DNA from: an uncultured bacterium
GTDB lineage: Bacteria > Bacillota > Clostridia > Oscillospirales > Acutalibacteraceae
Assembly: GCA_934875675.1 (NCBI GenBank)
Contig: CAKXIK010000038.1
Location: 1-26,894, forward strand
Direction of reading: 5' to 3'
DNA length: 26,894 nucleotides
The position numbers were made by a program, and so were the translations under genes. Positions 7,929 to 15,858 of this stretch are shown here, in pieces (the first letter of the stretch is position 1; each line of letters begins with the position of its first letter). The notes beneath the pieces were generated by a model. It was not told the origin of the DNA. It worked only from the letters and a program-made list of their open reading frames with translations, and did no database searches.

Positions 7929-10316
7929 TTACTTCTTTTTCAAATTTGCAAAGTTCGCAAATATTTTTTTTGTCCCAACCTGTTCAAAAGCAATCTCCAA
8001 CAGCGTGTCATTTCCCATTTTCGTGGCGGAAAGTACCATACCGTCGCCGAACGTTTTATGCTCCACAGCATCACCCGGCAGCAGCTGACAGATTTTTCCC
8101 GGCGGAACCACCGGATTTCCTGTACCGATGCTACGTGCAGTGCGAATATTTGCATTACGATTTGCCATATTGGATGATGGCAGTTTTGTTCCCGGTTCCG
8201 GAACTTTCCAACTGCGCGTAATCGTTTCTTCCATCAATTCTTTTGGAATCTCCTGCGAAAAACGCGATGCTTTATTTCGCTGGGTACTACCGTAAATCAT
8301 ACGCTGAGATGCGTTAACCAGATAGAGCTGCTCCCGCGCACGGGTAATACCGACATAAGCCAGCCGCCGTTCCTCTTCAATATCTGCGCCGCCGTTGATA
8401 ATAGACTGATACCCCGGAAAAAGATTTTCCTCCATTCCCGGAATAAACACAACCGGGAATTCCAACCCTTTCGCGGAATGCAGCGTCATCATAACAACAG
8501 AATCTGCATTCTGGTCATAATTATCAATATCTGTCATCAAGGAAACTTCTTCCAGAAACATCGAGATAGAAGCGTCCTCTGGATTCTCCTTCTCAAATTG
8601 AATCAAGTTACTTGCCAGTTCATTAATATTTTCAATTCGTGTCTCTGATTCATCATTCTGTGCTTTCAGATATGCGACATAATCCGTTTTAAACAGAAGG
8701 TGCTGATAAAGATCATGCAATGAAATGGAAGAATCCTGTGATTCCTCTATCAGTTCTTTCATGGTTGTAGCAAAAGCCTGCAGTTTAGGTGCCGCACGGC
8801 GAAGTGTATCAAACTCATCGGCACGCCCGATTACCTCAAACAGGCTCATTCCCACAACGGATGCAATTTCTTCTGCGGATGCAATTGTCTTATCTCCAAT
8901 AGAGCGTTTCGGTTCATTGATAATGCGGCGAAGACGCATACTGTCATTGGGATTTGCGATTACGCTGAGATATGCAATCATATCGCGGATTTCTTTGCGC
9001 TCGTAAAAACGATGCCCACCAATCATACGGTACGGAACTCCGCTGCGCACAAAAACTTTTTCAATTGCATTCGATTGTGCATTAGTGCGGTATAAGACGG
9101 CAAAATCACTGAACTTTCTTCCTGCTGCATTTGCTTCCAGAATTGCTTCGGAAACGTATTTAGCTTCATCCTGCTCATCGAGAGCAGTATGAAGCTGAAT
9201 CTTTTCACCCTGCGGATTCTCTGTCCAAAGCGTCTTTCCCTTTCGCTCGCTGTTGTTCCCAATCACTGCGTTGGCGGCATCCAGGATCGTTTGTGTCGAA
9301 CGATAATTCTGCTCCAAACGAATTACGGTGCTATCCGGAAAAGATTGTTCAAAGCTGAGAATATTCTCAATGTTGGCACCGCGGAAACGATAAATACTTT
9401 GGTCATCATCACCGACCACACAAAGATTGTGATGTGACGATGAAAGCATCCGCACCCACTCATACTGCGCATGGTTCGTATCCTGATATTCATCCACCAT
9501 AATGTACTGAAATTTCTTTTGATAATATGCCAACACATCCGCATTTTCCCGTAACAAGGTTACCGTGTGAAACAGCAGATCATCAAAATCCATTGCGTCC
9601 GCATCCTTGAGCTGTGCTTGATACATCTTATATGCTTCACCGATTTGCTGTTGGCGCACATCACCGTTTGCCCTTTGCAAAAATGCGGCAGGAGTAATCA
9701 GTGAATCCTTTGCATGGGAAATCTCTGCCAGAATTGCCCGCGCAGGCAATTTTTTATCATCAATACGTAACGCTTTAATGCAATCACGCATCAACCTTTT
9801 TGAATCGTCTGTATCATACACCGTAAAATGGTGTGAAAATCCCAATCTATCACCGTCTTTGCGAAGCATTCTCGCACAAGCAGAATGAAAGGTTGACGCC
9901 CATATATCGTTTGAGATCTCCCCCAGCATTGCATTCAAACGCTCTTTTAGCTCACCTGCGGCCTTATTGGTAAATGTAATTGCTAAGATATGCCACGCCG
10001 GAACGGGTTTTGCAGCAGCAATTGCACGTGCCTGCGGTTGCAATGAATCCTCTCCGGAGCAGTATCGTTTCAAAATATCCAGGTCTTCCCCGGAACACTC
10101 GCCCGAAAGATCTTCATATGCGTTTCCATATCGAATCAGATTAGCAATGCGATTTACAAGCACCGTTGTTTTTCCACTGCCGGCACCAGCCAGAATAAGC
10201 AGGGGACCATTGACATGAAAAACCGCTTTCTGCTGCATATCATTCATTCGTGAGAAGTCCTTCTCCATTGTTTTTCGTCGATACGCCTGATATTGCTGCG
10301 ATGTTGATTGTTCCAT
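7929..10316 (-). CDS. pcrA: UvrD/PcrA-type superfamily 1 DNA helicase
   Basis: A 795-residue 3'-5' DNA helicase for repair, replication restart and removal of RecA from DNA. All superfamily 1 motifs are visible: Walker A AGAGSGKTT (about 43-51), Ia TFTNKAAGELKER, II DEYQDTNHAQYEW, III VGDDDQSIYRFRGA, IV EQNYRSTQTI, V TLHSAKGLEFPVVFIPGMEE and VI EERRLAYVGITRAREQLYLV. The C-terminal tail ends with a small domain (PGDAVEHKTFGDGMV), the Tudor-like RNA-polymerase-binding region usual for PcrA. I chose ATG 10314-10316 (MEQSTSQQ) over a start 20 residues earlier because AAGGAAAG lies about 6 nt ahead. Between motifs I and Ia there is an insertion of about 40 residues with the sequence CSGED occurring twice. 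It is a single-gene unit. Confidence 0.95.
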   Translation of the reverse strand: MEQSTSQQYQAYRRKTMEKDFSRMNDMQQKAVFHVNGPLLILAGAGSGKTTVLVNRIANLIRYGNAYEDLSGECSGEDLDILKRYCSGEDSLQPQARAIAAAKPVPAWHILAITFTNKAAGELKERLNAMLGEISNDIWASTFHSACARMLRKDGDRLGFSHHFTVYDTDDSKRLMRDCIKALRIDDKKLPARAILAEISHAKDSLITPAAFLQRANGDVRQQQIGEAYKMYQAQLKDADAMDFDDLLFHTVTLLRENADVLAYYQKKFQYIMVDEYQDTNHAQYEWVRMLSSSHHNLCVVGDDDQSIYRFRGANIENILSFEQSFPDSTVIRLEQNYRSTQTILDAANAVIGNNSERKGKTLWTENPQGEKIQLHTALDEQDEAKYVSEAILEANAAGRKFSDFAVLYRTNAQSNAIEKVFVRSGVPYRMIGGHRFYERKEIRDMIAYLSVIANPNDSMRLRRIINEPKRSIGDKTIASAEEIASVVGMSLFEVIGRADEFDTLRRAAPKLQAFATTMKELIEESQDSSISLHDLYQHLLFKTDYVAYLKAQNDESETRIENINELASNLIQFEKENPEDASISMFLEEVSLMTDIDNYDQNADSVVMMTLHSAKGLEFPVVFIPGMEENLFPGYQSIINGGADIEEERRLAYVGITRAREQLYLVNASQRMIYGSTQRNKASRFSQEIPKELMEETITRSWKVPEPGTKLPSSNMANRNANIRTARSIGTGNPVVPPGKICQLLPGDAVEHKTFGDGMVLSATKMGNDTLLEIAFEQVGTKKIFANFANLKKK

Positions 10317-10377
10317 GATAATCTTTCCTTTCCTCCATAACCGCAAAAGCAAACCTTTGTTAAATCCATACTTCACG

Positions 10378-10411
10378 AAAAAATGCGCCCGATCAATTTG
10401 ACGGGCGCATC
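10378..10411 (-). terminator. Intrinsic terminator of the decarboxylase operon
   Basis: Minus-strand arms ATGCGCCCG and CGGGCGCAT (10383-10391, 10402-10410) with a 10-nt loop run into TTTTTT. It lies about 30 nt past the beta-subunit stop and ahead of pcrA. Confidence 0.88.
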
Positions 10412-10443
10412 CAAAAGAGCCTTCAAAATTTTAGAAATTCAAT

Positions 10444-11694
10444 TTACCCAAGAATGCTGATCAGCACACCTGCCGCAACCGCCGAGCCGATAACACCCGC
10501 CACATTCGGACCCATGGCGTGCATCAGCAGGAAGTTGGACGGGTTTTCCTTCTGACCAACCTTTTGGGCGACACGGGCAGCCATCGGAACTGCTGAAACA
10601 CCTGCAGAACCAATCAGCGGATTTACTTTGCCCTTGGTTGCCCAACACATCAGCTTGCCAAACAACACACCACCGGCTGTACCGCAGCAGAATGCAGCAA
10701 GACCCAACGCAATAATATAAAGTGTTTGTGTGGAAAGGAACACCGTTCCAGTTGCAGTTGCGCCAACCGTAACACCAAGGAAAATCGTGATAATGTTCAT
10801 CAGCTCGTTCTGTGCTGCGTTGGAGATACGGGATACGACGCCACTCTCACGGAAAATATTGCCCAGCATCAACGTACCAACCAGCGGTGCTGCATCCGGC
10901 AAGAGCAGAGAGACAACGATTGTAACAAGAATCGGGAAAATAATTTTTTCAAGCTTGGAAACCGGGCGAAGCTGCTTCATAACAATGGAGCGCTCTTTTT
11001 TGGTGGTCAACGCCTTCATAATCGGTGGCTGGATAATCGGAACGAGCGCCATGTACGAATATGCCGCAACAGCGATCGGCCCCAAAAGTTCCGGTTTCAG
11101 TTTCGATGTAACAAAAATCGCAGTCGGACCGTCTGCGCCGCCGATGATAGCAATGGAACCGGCAGCCTGCGGATCAAACCCGAGAATAATTGCACCAAAG
11201 AAGGTGATAAAGATGCCCAGCTGTGCTGCAGCACCGAGCAGGAAGCTCTTCGGATTGGCAATCAGAGGGCCAAAGTCGGTCATAGCACCAATGCCGAGGA
11301 AGATCAGCGGCGGATAGATACCCAGCTTGACTCCCTGATAGAGATAATAAAGAAGACCCCCATTGGTAGTATGCTGTTCAAAATACTGTGCACCCTGCTG
11401 AATGATCGGATAAGAATGAGTTGAGGTTCCATTCAGGTAATTTGCCAGATCGGTTCCGGTCAATTCCACCCACTCATAGCTTGGAGCATTCATCAGTCCG
11501 GGGAAAACGTTGATCAGCAGCATGCCGAATGCAATCGGCAGCAACAACAGAGGTTCGTATTCCTTTTTAATTGCCAGATACATCAGGACACACGCAATTG
11601 CAATCATAACATAATTGCGCCAGTCAGCAGTTGCAAAGCCGGAAGACATAATCAGATCCTTCAGCGTTTGCAACACTTCAGAAAAAATATTCAT
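10444..11694 (-). CDS. Sodium ion-translocating decarboxylase, beta subunit (OadB/GcdB/MmdB family)
   Basis: This 416-residue membrane protein is the sodium channel subunit of biotin-dependent decarboxylases: it releases CO2 from carboxybiotin and exports sodium ions. About nine to eleven hydrophobic helices are visible. Family hallmarks are the re-entrant motif GGADGPTAIFVTSKL in the middle with its key aspartate, GVTVGATATG, and near the C-terminus GSAGVSAVPMAARVAQ and HAMGPNVAGVIGSAVAAG. Length is normal. AAAGGAAC precedes the ATG. The gene lies 40 nt downstream of the small subunit gene in one transcript. The soluble carboxyltransferase and the biotin carrier are not in the window, so oxaloacetate, methylmalonyl-CoA and glutaconyl-CoA are all possible substrates. 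The membrane role is well supported; the acid is unknown. Confidence 0.93.
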   Translation of the reverse strand: MNIFSEVLQTLKDLIMSSGFATADWRNYVMIAIACVLMYLAIKKEYEPLLLLPIAFGMLLINVFPGLMNAPSYEWVELTGTDLANYLNGTSTHSYPIIQQGAQYFEQHTTNGGLLYYLYQGVKLGIYPPLIFLGIGAMTDFGPLIANPKSFLLGAAAQLGIFITFFGAIILGFDPQAAGSIAIIGGADGPTAIFVTSKLKPELLGPIAVAAYSYMALVPIIQPPIMKALTTKKERSIVMKQLRPVSKLEKIIFPILVTIVVSLLLPDAAPLVGTLMLGNIFRESGVVSRISNAAQNELMNIITIFLGVTVGATATGTVFLSTQTLYIIALGLAAFCCGTAGGVLFGKLMCWATKGKVNPLIGSAGVSAVPMAARVAQKVGQKENPSNFLLMHAMGPNVAGVIGSAVAAGVLISILG

Positions 11695-11734
11695 GAAAAC
11701 GTTCCTTTCCGTTAAATTTCAGTCAATGGACTTT

Positions 11735-12112
11735 TTAGAACGGCCGCGTATTGTCCATCACACCAGCCGTCCCCCACGCTGAACGGGATGACTTGGAACG
11801 CTTGACACCGCGGATCACATATTTGCTGCCACCCTCCAGCGAAGCAACTGCTGCTGCAATGACAGCAATAATTTCCCCTGGAATACCAGCCTTTGATGCC
11901 GGTGCAGCTTTTTTCACAGAAGTCGCTGCTTTAGGCGCGGCAACCGGTTGGGGCTTCTTTTCTGTCTTGTCCTGTTTTTTGCCGCCTTTGCCGCTGATAT
12001 TGCTGACAACTGCACCATAAAGCCAAATCAGCCCGGTTAACAGAATCAGCACCAAAAAAACAACCAAAAGGCCACTGATCAGGACGACCAAAGACAAAGC
12101 TAAATTGTCCAT
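11735..12112 (-). CDS. OadG-type small subunit of a sodium-translocating decarboxylase
   Basis: A 125-residue protein with one N-terminal membrane helix (about residues 5-33, LALSLVVLISGLLVVFLVLI), a Lys/Ala/Pro-rich linker (about 40-75) and a short C-terminal domain (IPGEIIAVIAAAVASLEGG through RSAWGTAGVMDNTRPF). This is the layout of gamma/delta subunits that anchor the carboxyltransferase to the beta subunit. In some relatives the linker leads to a biotin domain; here there is no biotin motif (MKM), so biotin must come from another protein. I chose ATG 12110-12112 (MDNLALSL) because the preceding 28 codons are polar and unlike the family, and GGGAG lies about 10 nt upstream. The gene is first in the operon with the beta subunit. 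Confidence 0.82.
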   Translation of the reverse strand: MDNLALSLVVLISGLLVVFLVLILLTGLIWLYGAVVSNISGKGGKKQDKTEKKPQPVAAPKAATSVKKAAPASKAGIPGEIIAVIAAAVASLEGGSKYVIRGVKRSKSSRSAWGTAGVMDNTRPF

Positions 12113-12213
12113 CGTGTTGAATCTCCCTTTTCTTGTAGTTTTCGCCTTCTTGCAAAACGCCGTGTATAAAAAGACAGCGATGCAGGATCTGCTCAAAAAC
12201 GCGATTTGAAGTT

Positions 12214-12242
12214 ATTATAACACATTTCGTTTTCCAATACAA
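12214..12242 (-). promoter_or_regulatory. Sigma-A promoter of the decarboxylase operon
   Basis: Minus-strand TTGTAT, 17-bp spacer, TATAAT. The start near 12207 leaves a leader of about 95 nt before the OadG-type gene. Confidence 0.75.
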
Positions 12243-12254
12243 TTTTATTTTCAT

Positions 12255-12270
12255 AGTTTTTTAAAAAATT
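12255..12270. promoter_or_regulatory. AT-rich dyad between the divergent promoters, possible LysR-type binding site
   Basis: AGTTTTTTAAAAAATT is a near-perfect dyad just upstream of the decarboxylase -35 box and between it and the regulator promoter. LysR-type regulators usually bind such dyads in the space between divergent genes. The sequence is so AT-rich that chance is quite possible. Confidence 0.25.
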
Positions 12271-12315
12271 CGTCATTTTCTTTTATCGCTTTGCCGATTA
12301 GCGCCCACAACCTAC

Positions 12316-12344
12316 TTGCCACACGGACTCAAAACGCGTATAAT
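12316..12344 (+). promoter_or_regulatory. Sigma-A promoter of the LysR-type regulator
   Basis: TTGCCA, 17-bp spacer, TATAAT on the plus strand, with a second TATAAT overlapping at 12344-12349. It is back to back with the decarboxylase promoter, about 75 bp away. Confidence 0.75.
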
Positions 12345-12382
12345 ATAATTATTACTTATGGTAGCACAAGAAAGGCAGGCGT

Positions 12383-13288
12383 TTGCTTTTGTCCGTTAAT
12401 ATGGAGCTTTATCGGGTGTTTCTGGCTGTTGGCAAATGCCGCAGTCTTTCTCAGGCGGCACGGATTCTGAAAATTTCTCAGCCAGCTGTCAGTCAGGCAA
12501 TCCGTCAGCTTGAAAACGGATTGGGCTGCAGGTTGTTTATACGAACAACAAAAGGTGTGGAGCCGACTGCAGAAGGCAATACTTTAATGGGTTATATTGA
12601 ACAAGCAGTCGGATTGGTAGACACCGCCGAAGAAAAATTGGCCAGTTTAAAAGATTTGACCAGCGGAGAACTTAAAATTGGTGCCAGTGATACGCTCTGC
12701 GACTATTATCTGATGCCATATCTAAAACAGTTTCATGCACTTTATCCTGAAATTCAGCTACAAGTTACCAACCGCACCTCTCAGGAAACGCTGGTGCTTT
12801 TAAAATCAGGAAAAGTAGATATCTCCTTTGTAAATCTGCCGATTTCCGACGAACAAGTTTCCATACGTCCTTGTCTGGATGTGCAGGATATCTTTGTTGC
12901 GGGTGAAAAATATGCTTCCTACCGTAACCGTCCGGTCTCCTGGCAGGAAATATCAGCATTGCCGTTAATTTTATTGGAGCCGGCTTCCAATTCCCGCCGA
13001 CATTTGGACACGGTGGCTGCCCAAAACGGAGTAGTACTCAATCCGGAAATTGAATTGGGCGCACATTCATTGTTAATGAAGTTTGCCGCCATCGGGCTTG
13101 GTGTGGCATGTGTCACCCGGGAATTTTCAGGCGATTTTATGGAACAGGGAAATTTGTTTGAACTGCAGCTTTCACCTCCTGTTCCAAAACGAGGTGTTGG
13201 TCTTGCAACCTTGCAAGGGCTTCCGCTTTCTTTTGCTGCTGCCCGATTTACGGATCTCGTCACGGGAAAAAATTTTGCATCATCATGA
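12383..13288 (+). CDS. LysR-type transcriptional regulator
   Basis: A cytoplasmic DNA-binding regulator of about 301 residues. The N-terminal winged helix-turn-helix is canonical: YRVFLAVGKCRSLSQAARIL, then ISQPAVSQAIRQLENGLGCRLFIRTTKGVEPTAEG. A linker helix and an effector-binding domain follow (GELKIGASDTLCDYYLMPYL, then KSGKVDISFVNLPI). I start it at TTG 12383 because AGAAAGGCAGG lies just upstream; the ATG at 12401 has no ribosome site, though it is where many relatives begin. It is divergent from the decarboxylase operon with 270 bp between them, the usual LysR-type arrangement, so it most likely controls that operon and itself in response to a small acid. That link is inference. The ABC-F gene follows 74 nt downstream and may be read through. 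Confidence 0.9.
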   Translation: MLLSVNMELYRVFLAVGKCRSLSQAARILKISQPAVSQAIRQLENGLGCRLFIRTTKGVEPTAEGNTLMGYIEQAVGLVDTAEEKLASLKDLTSGELKIGASDTLCDYYLMPYLKQFHALYPEIQLQVTNRTSQETLVLLKSGKVDISFVNLPISDEQVSIRPCLDVQDIFVAGEKYASYRNRPVSWQEISALPLILLEPASNSRRHLDTVAAQNGVVLNPEIELGAHSLLMKFAAIGLGVACVTREFSGDFMEQGNLFELQLSPPVPKRGVGLATLQGLPLSFAAARFTDLVTGKNFASS

Positions 13289-13300
13289 TGTCATGTTAAC

Positions 13301-13332
13301 TTTCCTGTTGATTTACTTTCCTGTTGATTTAC
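13301..13332 (+). repeat. Perfect 16-bp tandem duplication ahead of the ABC-F gene
   Basis: TTTCCTGTTGATTTAC occurs twice head to tail with no mismatch, between the regulator stop and the ribosome site of the ABC-F gene. It contains no obvious promoter. It may be a recent replication-slippage duplication or a duplicated regulatory site. Confidence 0.9.
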
Positions 13333-13362
13333 ATTTTAATATCCTAATGAAGGAGTATTTTT

Positions 13363-15279
13363 ATGTCCCGCCTTCTTGTAAATAATTTAAAAAAGACCTT
13401 TGGAGAAGAACTCCTGTTTGACTTCGTTTCTTTTGAAGTTGCCGACAATGACCGTGTGGGGGTTGTGGGCGTCAATGGAAGCGGCAAAACTACACTTTTT
13501 CGCGTTTTAATGGACGACATCTCCTGTGACAGCGGTGATATCGCTTTTGGCAGGGATACCAAGATCGGCTATATGGAACAGCATGTCTGCCGTAATCCGG
13601 AAACCACCGCTTATGATGAAGTCCTCTCGGTTTTTTCCGCTCTGGCACAAACGGAACGGGATCTGGAATCGCTTCGGATTCGAATGCAGCATAATACCGG
13701 CGATGCCTTGACAACGCTGATTGAGGAACAAACTTTGTTGCGGGAACGATTTGAACGTGATGGTGGATTGACCTTTCGGGCTCGTGCACGCTCGGCCATG
13801 CTGGGACTCGGTTTTGCAGAAGATCAGCTTTCCTTGCGCGTCGGCGTTTTGAGCGGTGGTCAAAAGGCTAAATTACAGCTTGCCAAAATGCTTCTCAGTG
13901 GCGCCAACCTTTTGCTGTTGGATGAACCAACCAATCATTTGGACATCGATTCCGTGGAGTGGCTGGAAGATTTTCTGCGCGGCTATAACGGAGCTTTTCT
14001 GGTTATTTCTCATGATCGTTATTTCCTTGACCGTATCACAACACGTACATTCGAGATGGAAAATCATCATCTGACCGTATATAATGGCAATTACACGCGC
14101 CATCTTGATCTGAAGCAGGAAGCAAAAATTGCCGCTGAACGGCGCTATTCCAATACACGCAAGGAAATCAATCGTTTGCAGGGAATTATTACGCAACAGA
14201 AGCAATGGAATCAGGAACGCAACTACCGGATTATTGCAAGCAAGCAAAAGGTAATTGATCGTCTGGAAGATACGCTGGAAAAGCCGGAAAATGAACCGGA
14301 TACCTTTCATTTTCAATTTTCGCAGCGGCGTGTAAGCGGAAATGATGTTTTGGCGGTGAGGAATCTTGGGCTGAGCTTTGGTGGCCCCCAAATTTTTTCG
14401 GATGTCTCTCTTCATATTCAACGCGGCGAACGTATTTTTCTGCTTGGCCCAAACGGTTGCGGAAAAACTTCTCTGCTCAAGGTTCTTCTTGGGGAATATG
14501 TTGCTTCCTCTGGTTCTTTTCGGCTTGGAGCCGGGGTTGAAATTGGTTACTACGATCAGATCCAGCAAGGGATTCCAACGGACAAAACCGTGATTGATGC
14601 TTTTTGGGACGATGATCCCACAATGACAGAAACCCAGGTTCGCAGCGCGCTGGCGGTTTTTTTATTTCGGGGTGATGACGTTTTCAAGCCTGTCTCTGCA
14701 TTGAGCGGCGGAGAGCGTGCACGTTTGCTTTTGCTGAAACTGATGCTTTCCCAGGCCAATTTTTTGCTTTTGGACGAGCCAACCAACCATTTGGATATCG
14801 TGTCCCGCGAGGCTCTGGAAAACGCATTGGATCAGTATCCCGGCACGCTGCTGATCGTTTCGCATGATCGTTATCTCATCAATAAAGCCGCTGATCGTAT
14901 CTATGATCTGCAGCCGAATGGCACCGTAGAATATGTGGGTAATTACGATGATTATCTGGAAAAGAAAAAAGCTCAGTCGGTAGCAGAAAAGCCCATTCAA
15001 AAAAGTGAAGGGCGCGGCGGCGAATACCGGCAGAAAAAAGAACAGGAAGCGCTTCTGCGCAAGAAAAGAAATCGTTTGAAAAAACTGGAAGAACTGATTG
15101 CAGACGCAGAAGAAAATCTTGCAGAGCTGGAAAATCAATATACAGATCCTGAAATTGCTGCGGATTACGAAAAGATGCTCTGCCTCAATGAACAAGTTGC
15201 ACAGGCAAAACACACATTGGATGAGTTCTATGACGAATGGATGGTGCTCAACGAAGAACTTTCTGTTGAAAATATGTAG
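13363..15279 (+). CDS. ABC-F family ATPase (ribosome-associated, YdiF/Uup-like)
   Basis: A soluble 638-residue protein with two ATP-binding cassettes and no membrane helices, so it is a translation factor type ABC protein and not a transporter. Cassette 1: Walker A GVNGSGKTT (about 36-44), signature LSGGQKAKLQLAK, Walker B LLLLDEPTNHLD. The interdomain linker with charged helices follows (about 250-305). Cassette 2: GPNGCGKTS, LSGGERARLLLLK, FLLLDEPTNHLD. The C-terminus (about 545-635) is a highly charged coiled-coil hairpin as in Uup and YdiF. AAGGAG lies 7 nt before the ATG. Such proteins bind the ribosomal E site; some give antibiotic resistance, but the C-terminal coiled coil and the sequence suggest a housekeeping member. 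The exact role is not known. Confidence 0.93.
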   Translation: MSRLLVNNLKKTFGEELLFDFVSFEVADNDRVGVVGVNGSGKTTLFRVLMDDISCDSGDIAFGRDTKIGYMEQHVCRNPETTAYDEVLSVFSALAQTERDLESLRIRMQHNTGDALTTLIEEQTLLRERFERDGGLTFRARARSAMLGLGFAEDQLSLRVGVLSGGQKAKLQLAKMLLSGANLLLLDEPTNHLDIDSVEWLEDFLRGYNGAFLVISHDRYFLDRITTRTFEMENHHLTVYNGNYTRHLDLKQEAKIAAERRYSNTRKEINRLQGIITQQKQWNQERNYRIIASKQKVIDRLEDTLEKPENEPDTFHFQFSQRRVSGNDVLAVRNLGLSFGGPQIFSDVSLHIQRGERIFLLGPNGCGKTSLLKVLLGEYVASSGSFRLGAGVEIGYYDQIQQGIPTDKTVIDAFWDDDPTMTETQVRSALAVFLFRGDDVFKPVSALSGGERARLLLLKLMLSQANFLLLDEPTNHLDIVSREALENALDQYPGTLLIVSHDRYLINKAADRIYDLQPNGTVEYVGNYDDYLEKKKAQSVAEKPIQKSEGRGGEYRQKKEQEALLRKKRNRLKKLEELIADAEENLAELENQYTDPEIAADYEKMLCLNEQVAQAKHTLDEFYDEWMVLNEELSVENM

Positions 15280-15335
15280 CACTTATATTATATTGTTGTC
15301 CGGACTTTTATTCTGCGGTTCTGACTAAATTGTGG

Positions 15336-15376
15336 ATAAAACAAGGCGACCTGCATCAAATGAATGCAAGCCGCCT
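15336..15376 (-). terminator. Intrinsic terminator of the HPr-like gene, between convergent genes
   Basis: Arms 15344-15356 and 15364-15376 (13 bp each) pair fully on the minus strand when two G-U wobbles are allowed, and are followed by TTGTTTTAT. On the plus strand the same positions are A-C mismatches and the T-run is poor, so the main direction is minus; it may still help to end the ABC-F transcript. Confidence 0.7.
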
Positions 15377-15407
15377 GTTCTTCACACTTAATTGCCAAAC
15401 AGAAATT

Positions 15408-15653
15408 TCACGTTTTTTTGACGATGAGTGGCTGTAGTTGATGAGTCAATTCTCGCATCATGGCCATATCATTCGTTTCCGCCTCCAGATAAACCACTTT
15501 CGTAAGGTCGAGGCAGAAAATTCCCATCATCGATTTTCCTGTTACCGTGTACCGTCCGGACTTCAGACTGATCCGGAACGGATACTGGCGTGCAATTCCG
15601 ACAAACGTTTTAACATCTCCAACAGATGTTAGCCGGATCATTGCTTGAAGCAT
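15408..15653 (-). CDS. HPr-fold protein lacking the phosphorylatable histidine
   Basis: An 81-residue cytoplasmic protein with the layout of the PTS phosphocarrier HPr. The second half of the HPr pattern is clear: LKSGRYTVTGKSMMGIFCLDL (about 30-50) matches the HPr region around regulatory Ser46, and Ser41 here takes that place. The first half is changed: where HPr has the HARP motif with His15, this protein has GDVKTFVGIARQ and no histidine. It therefore cannot pass phosphate from enzyme I to sugar permeases in the normal way. Crh of Bacillus, which also lacks the histidine and works only in regulation, is a partial parallel. AGGGGA lies 5 nt before the ATG. It is a single-gene unit with its own promoter and terminator. 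The regulatory role is inference. Confidence 0.8.
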   Translation of the reverse strand: MLQAMIRLTSVGDVKTFVGIARQYPFRISLKSGRYTVTGKSMMGIFCLDLTKVVYLEAETNDMAMMRELTHQLQPLIVKKT

Positions 15654-15740
15654 GATATCCCCCTTGATTCTACTTCGCTGTTTCGTCGTTGCTAATTCGA
15701 TTGTTTGTTCTTTGCTTCTACAGTATTGCTATTTATATTA

Positions 15741-15768
15741 AGCATACCATAATTGTGTTGAGAATCAA
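15741..15768 (-). promoter_or_regulatory. Probable promoter of the HPr-like gene
   Basis: Minus-strand TTGATT, 16-bp spacer, TATGCT with the extended element TGG directly before it. The leader would be about 80 nt. I found no clear promoter for the divergent mtaB in the same interval. Confidence 0.5.
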
Positions 15769-15858
15769 TATCAAATTCTGCAATTCAATATGGATATTTC
15801 TTAGTTTACTTTTTTTTACCGAAATTTTCGACTTAATTACAGAAAGGTTTCAGAAAAT

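Noticed and set aside
10726..11424. 232- and 195-residue open frames opposite the decarboxylase beta subunit
   Set aside because: Antisense shadows of a conserved membrane protein; composition is not protein-like and no start signals are present.
13873..14568. 231-residue open frame opposite the ABC-F gene
   Set aside because: Antisense to both ATP cassettes of a clear gene, without family resemblance.
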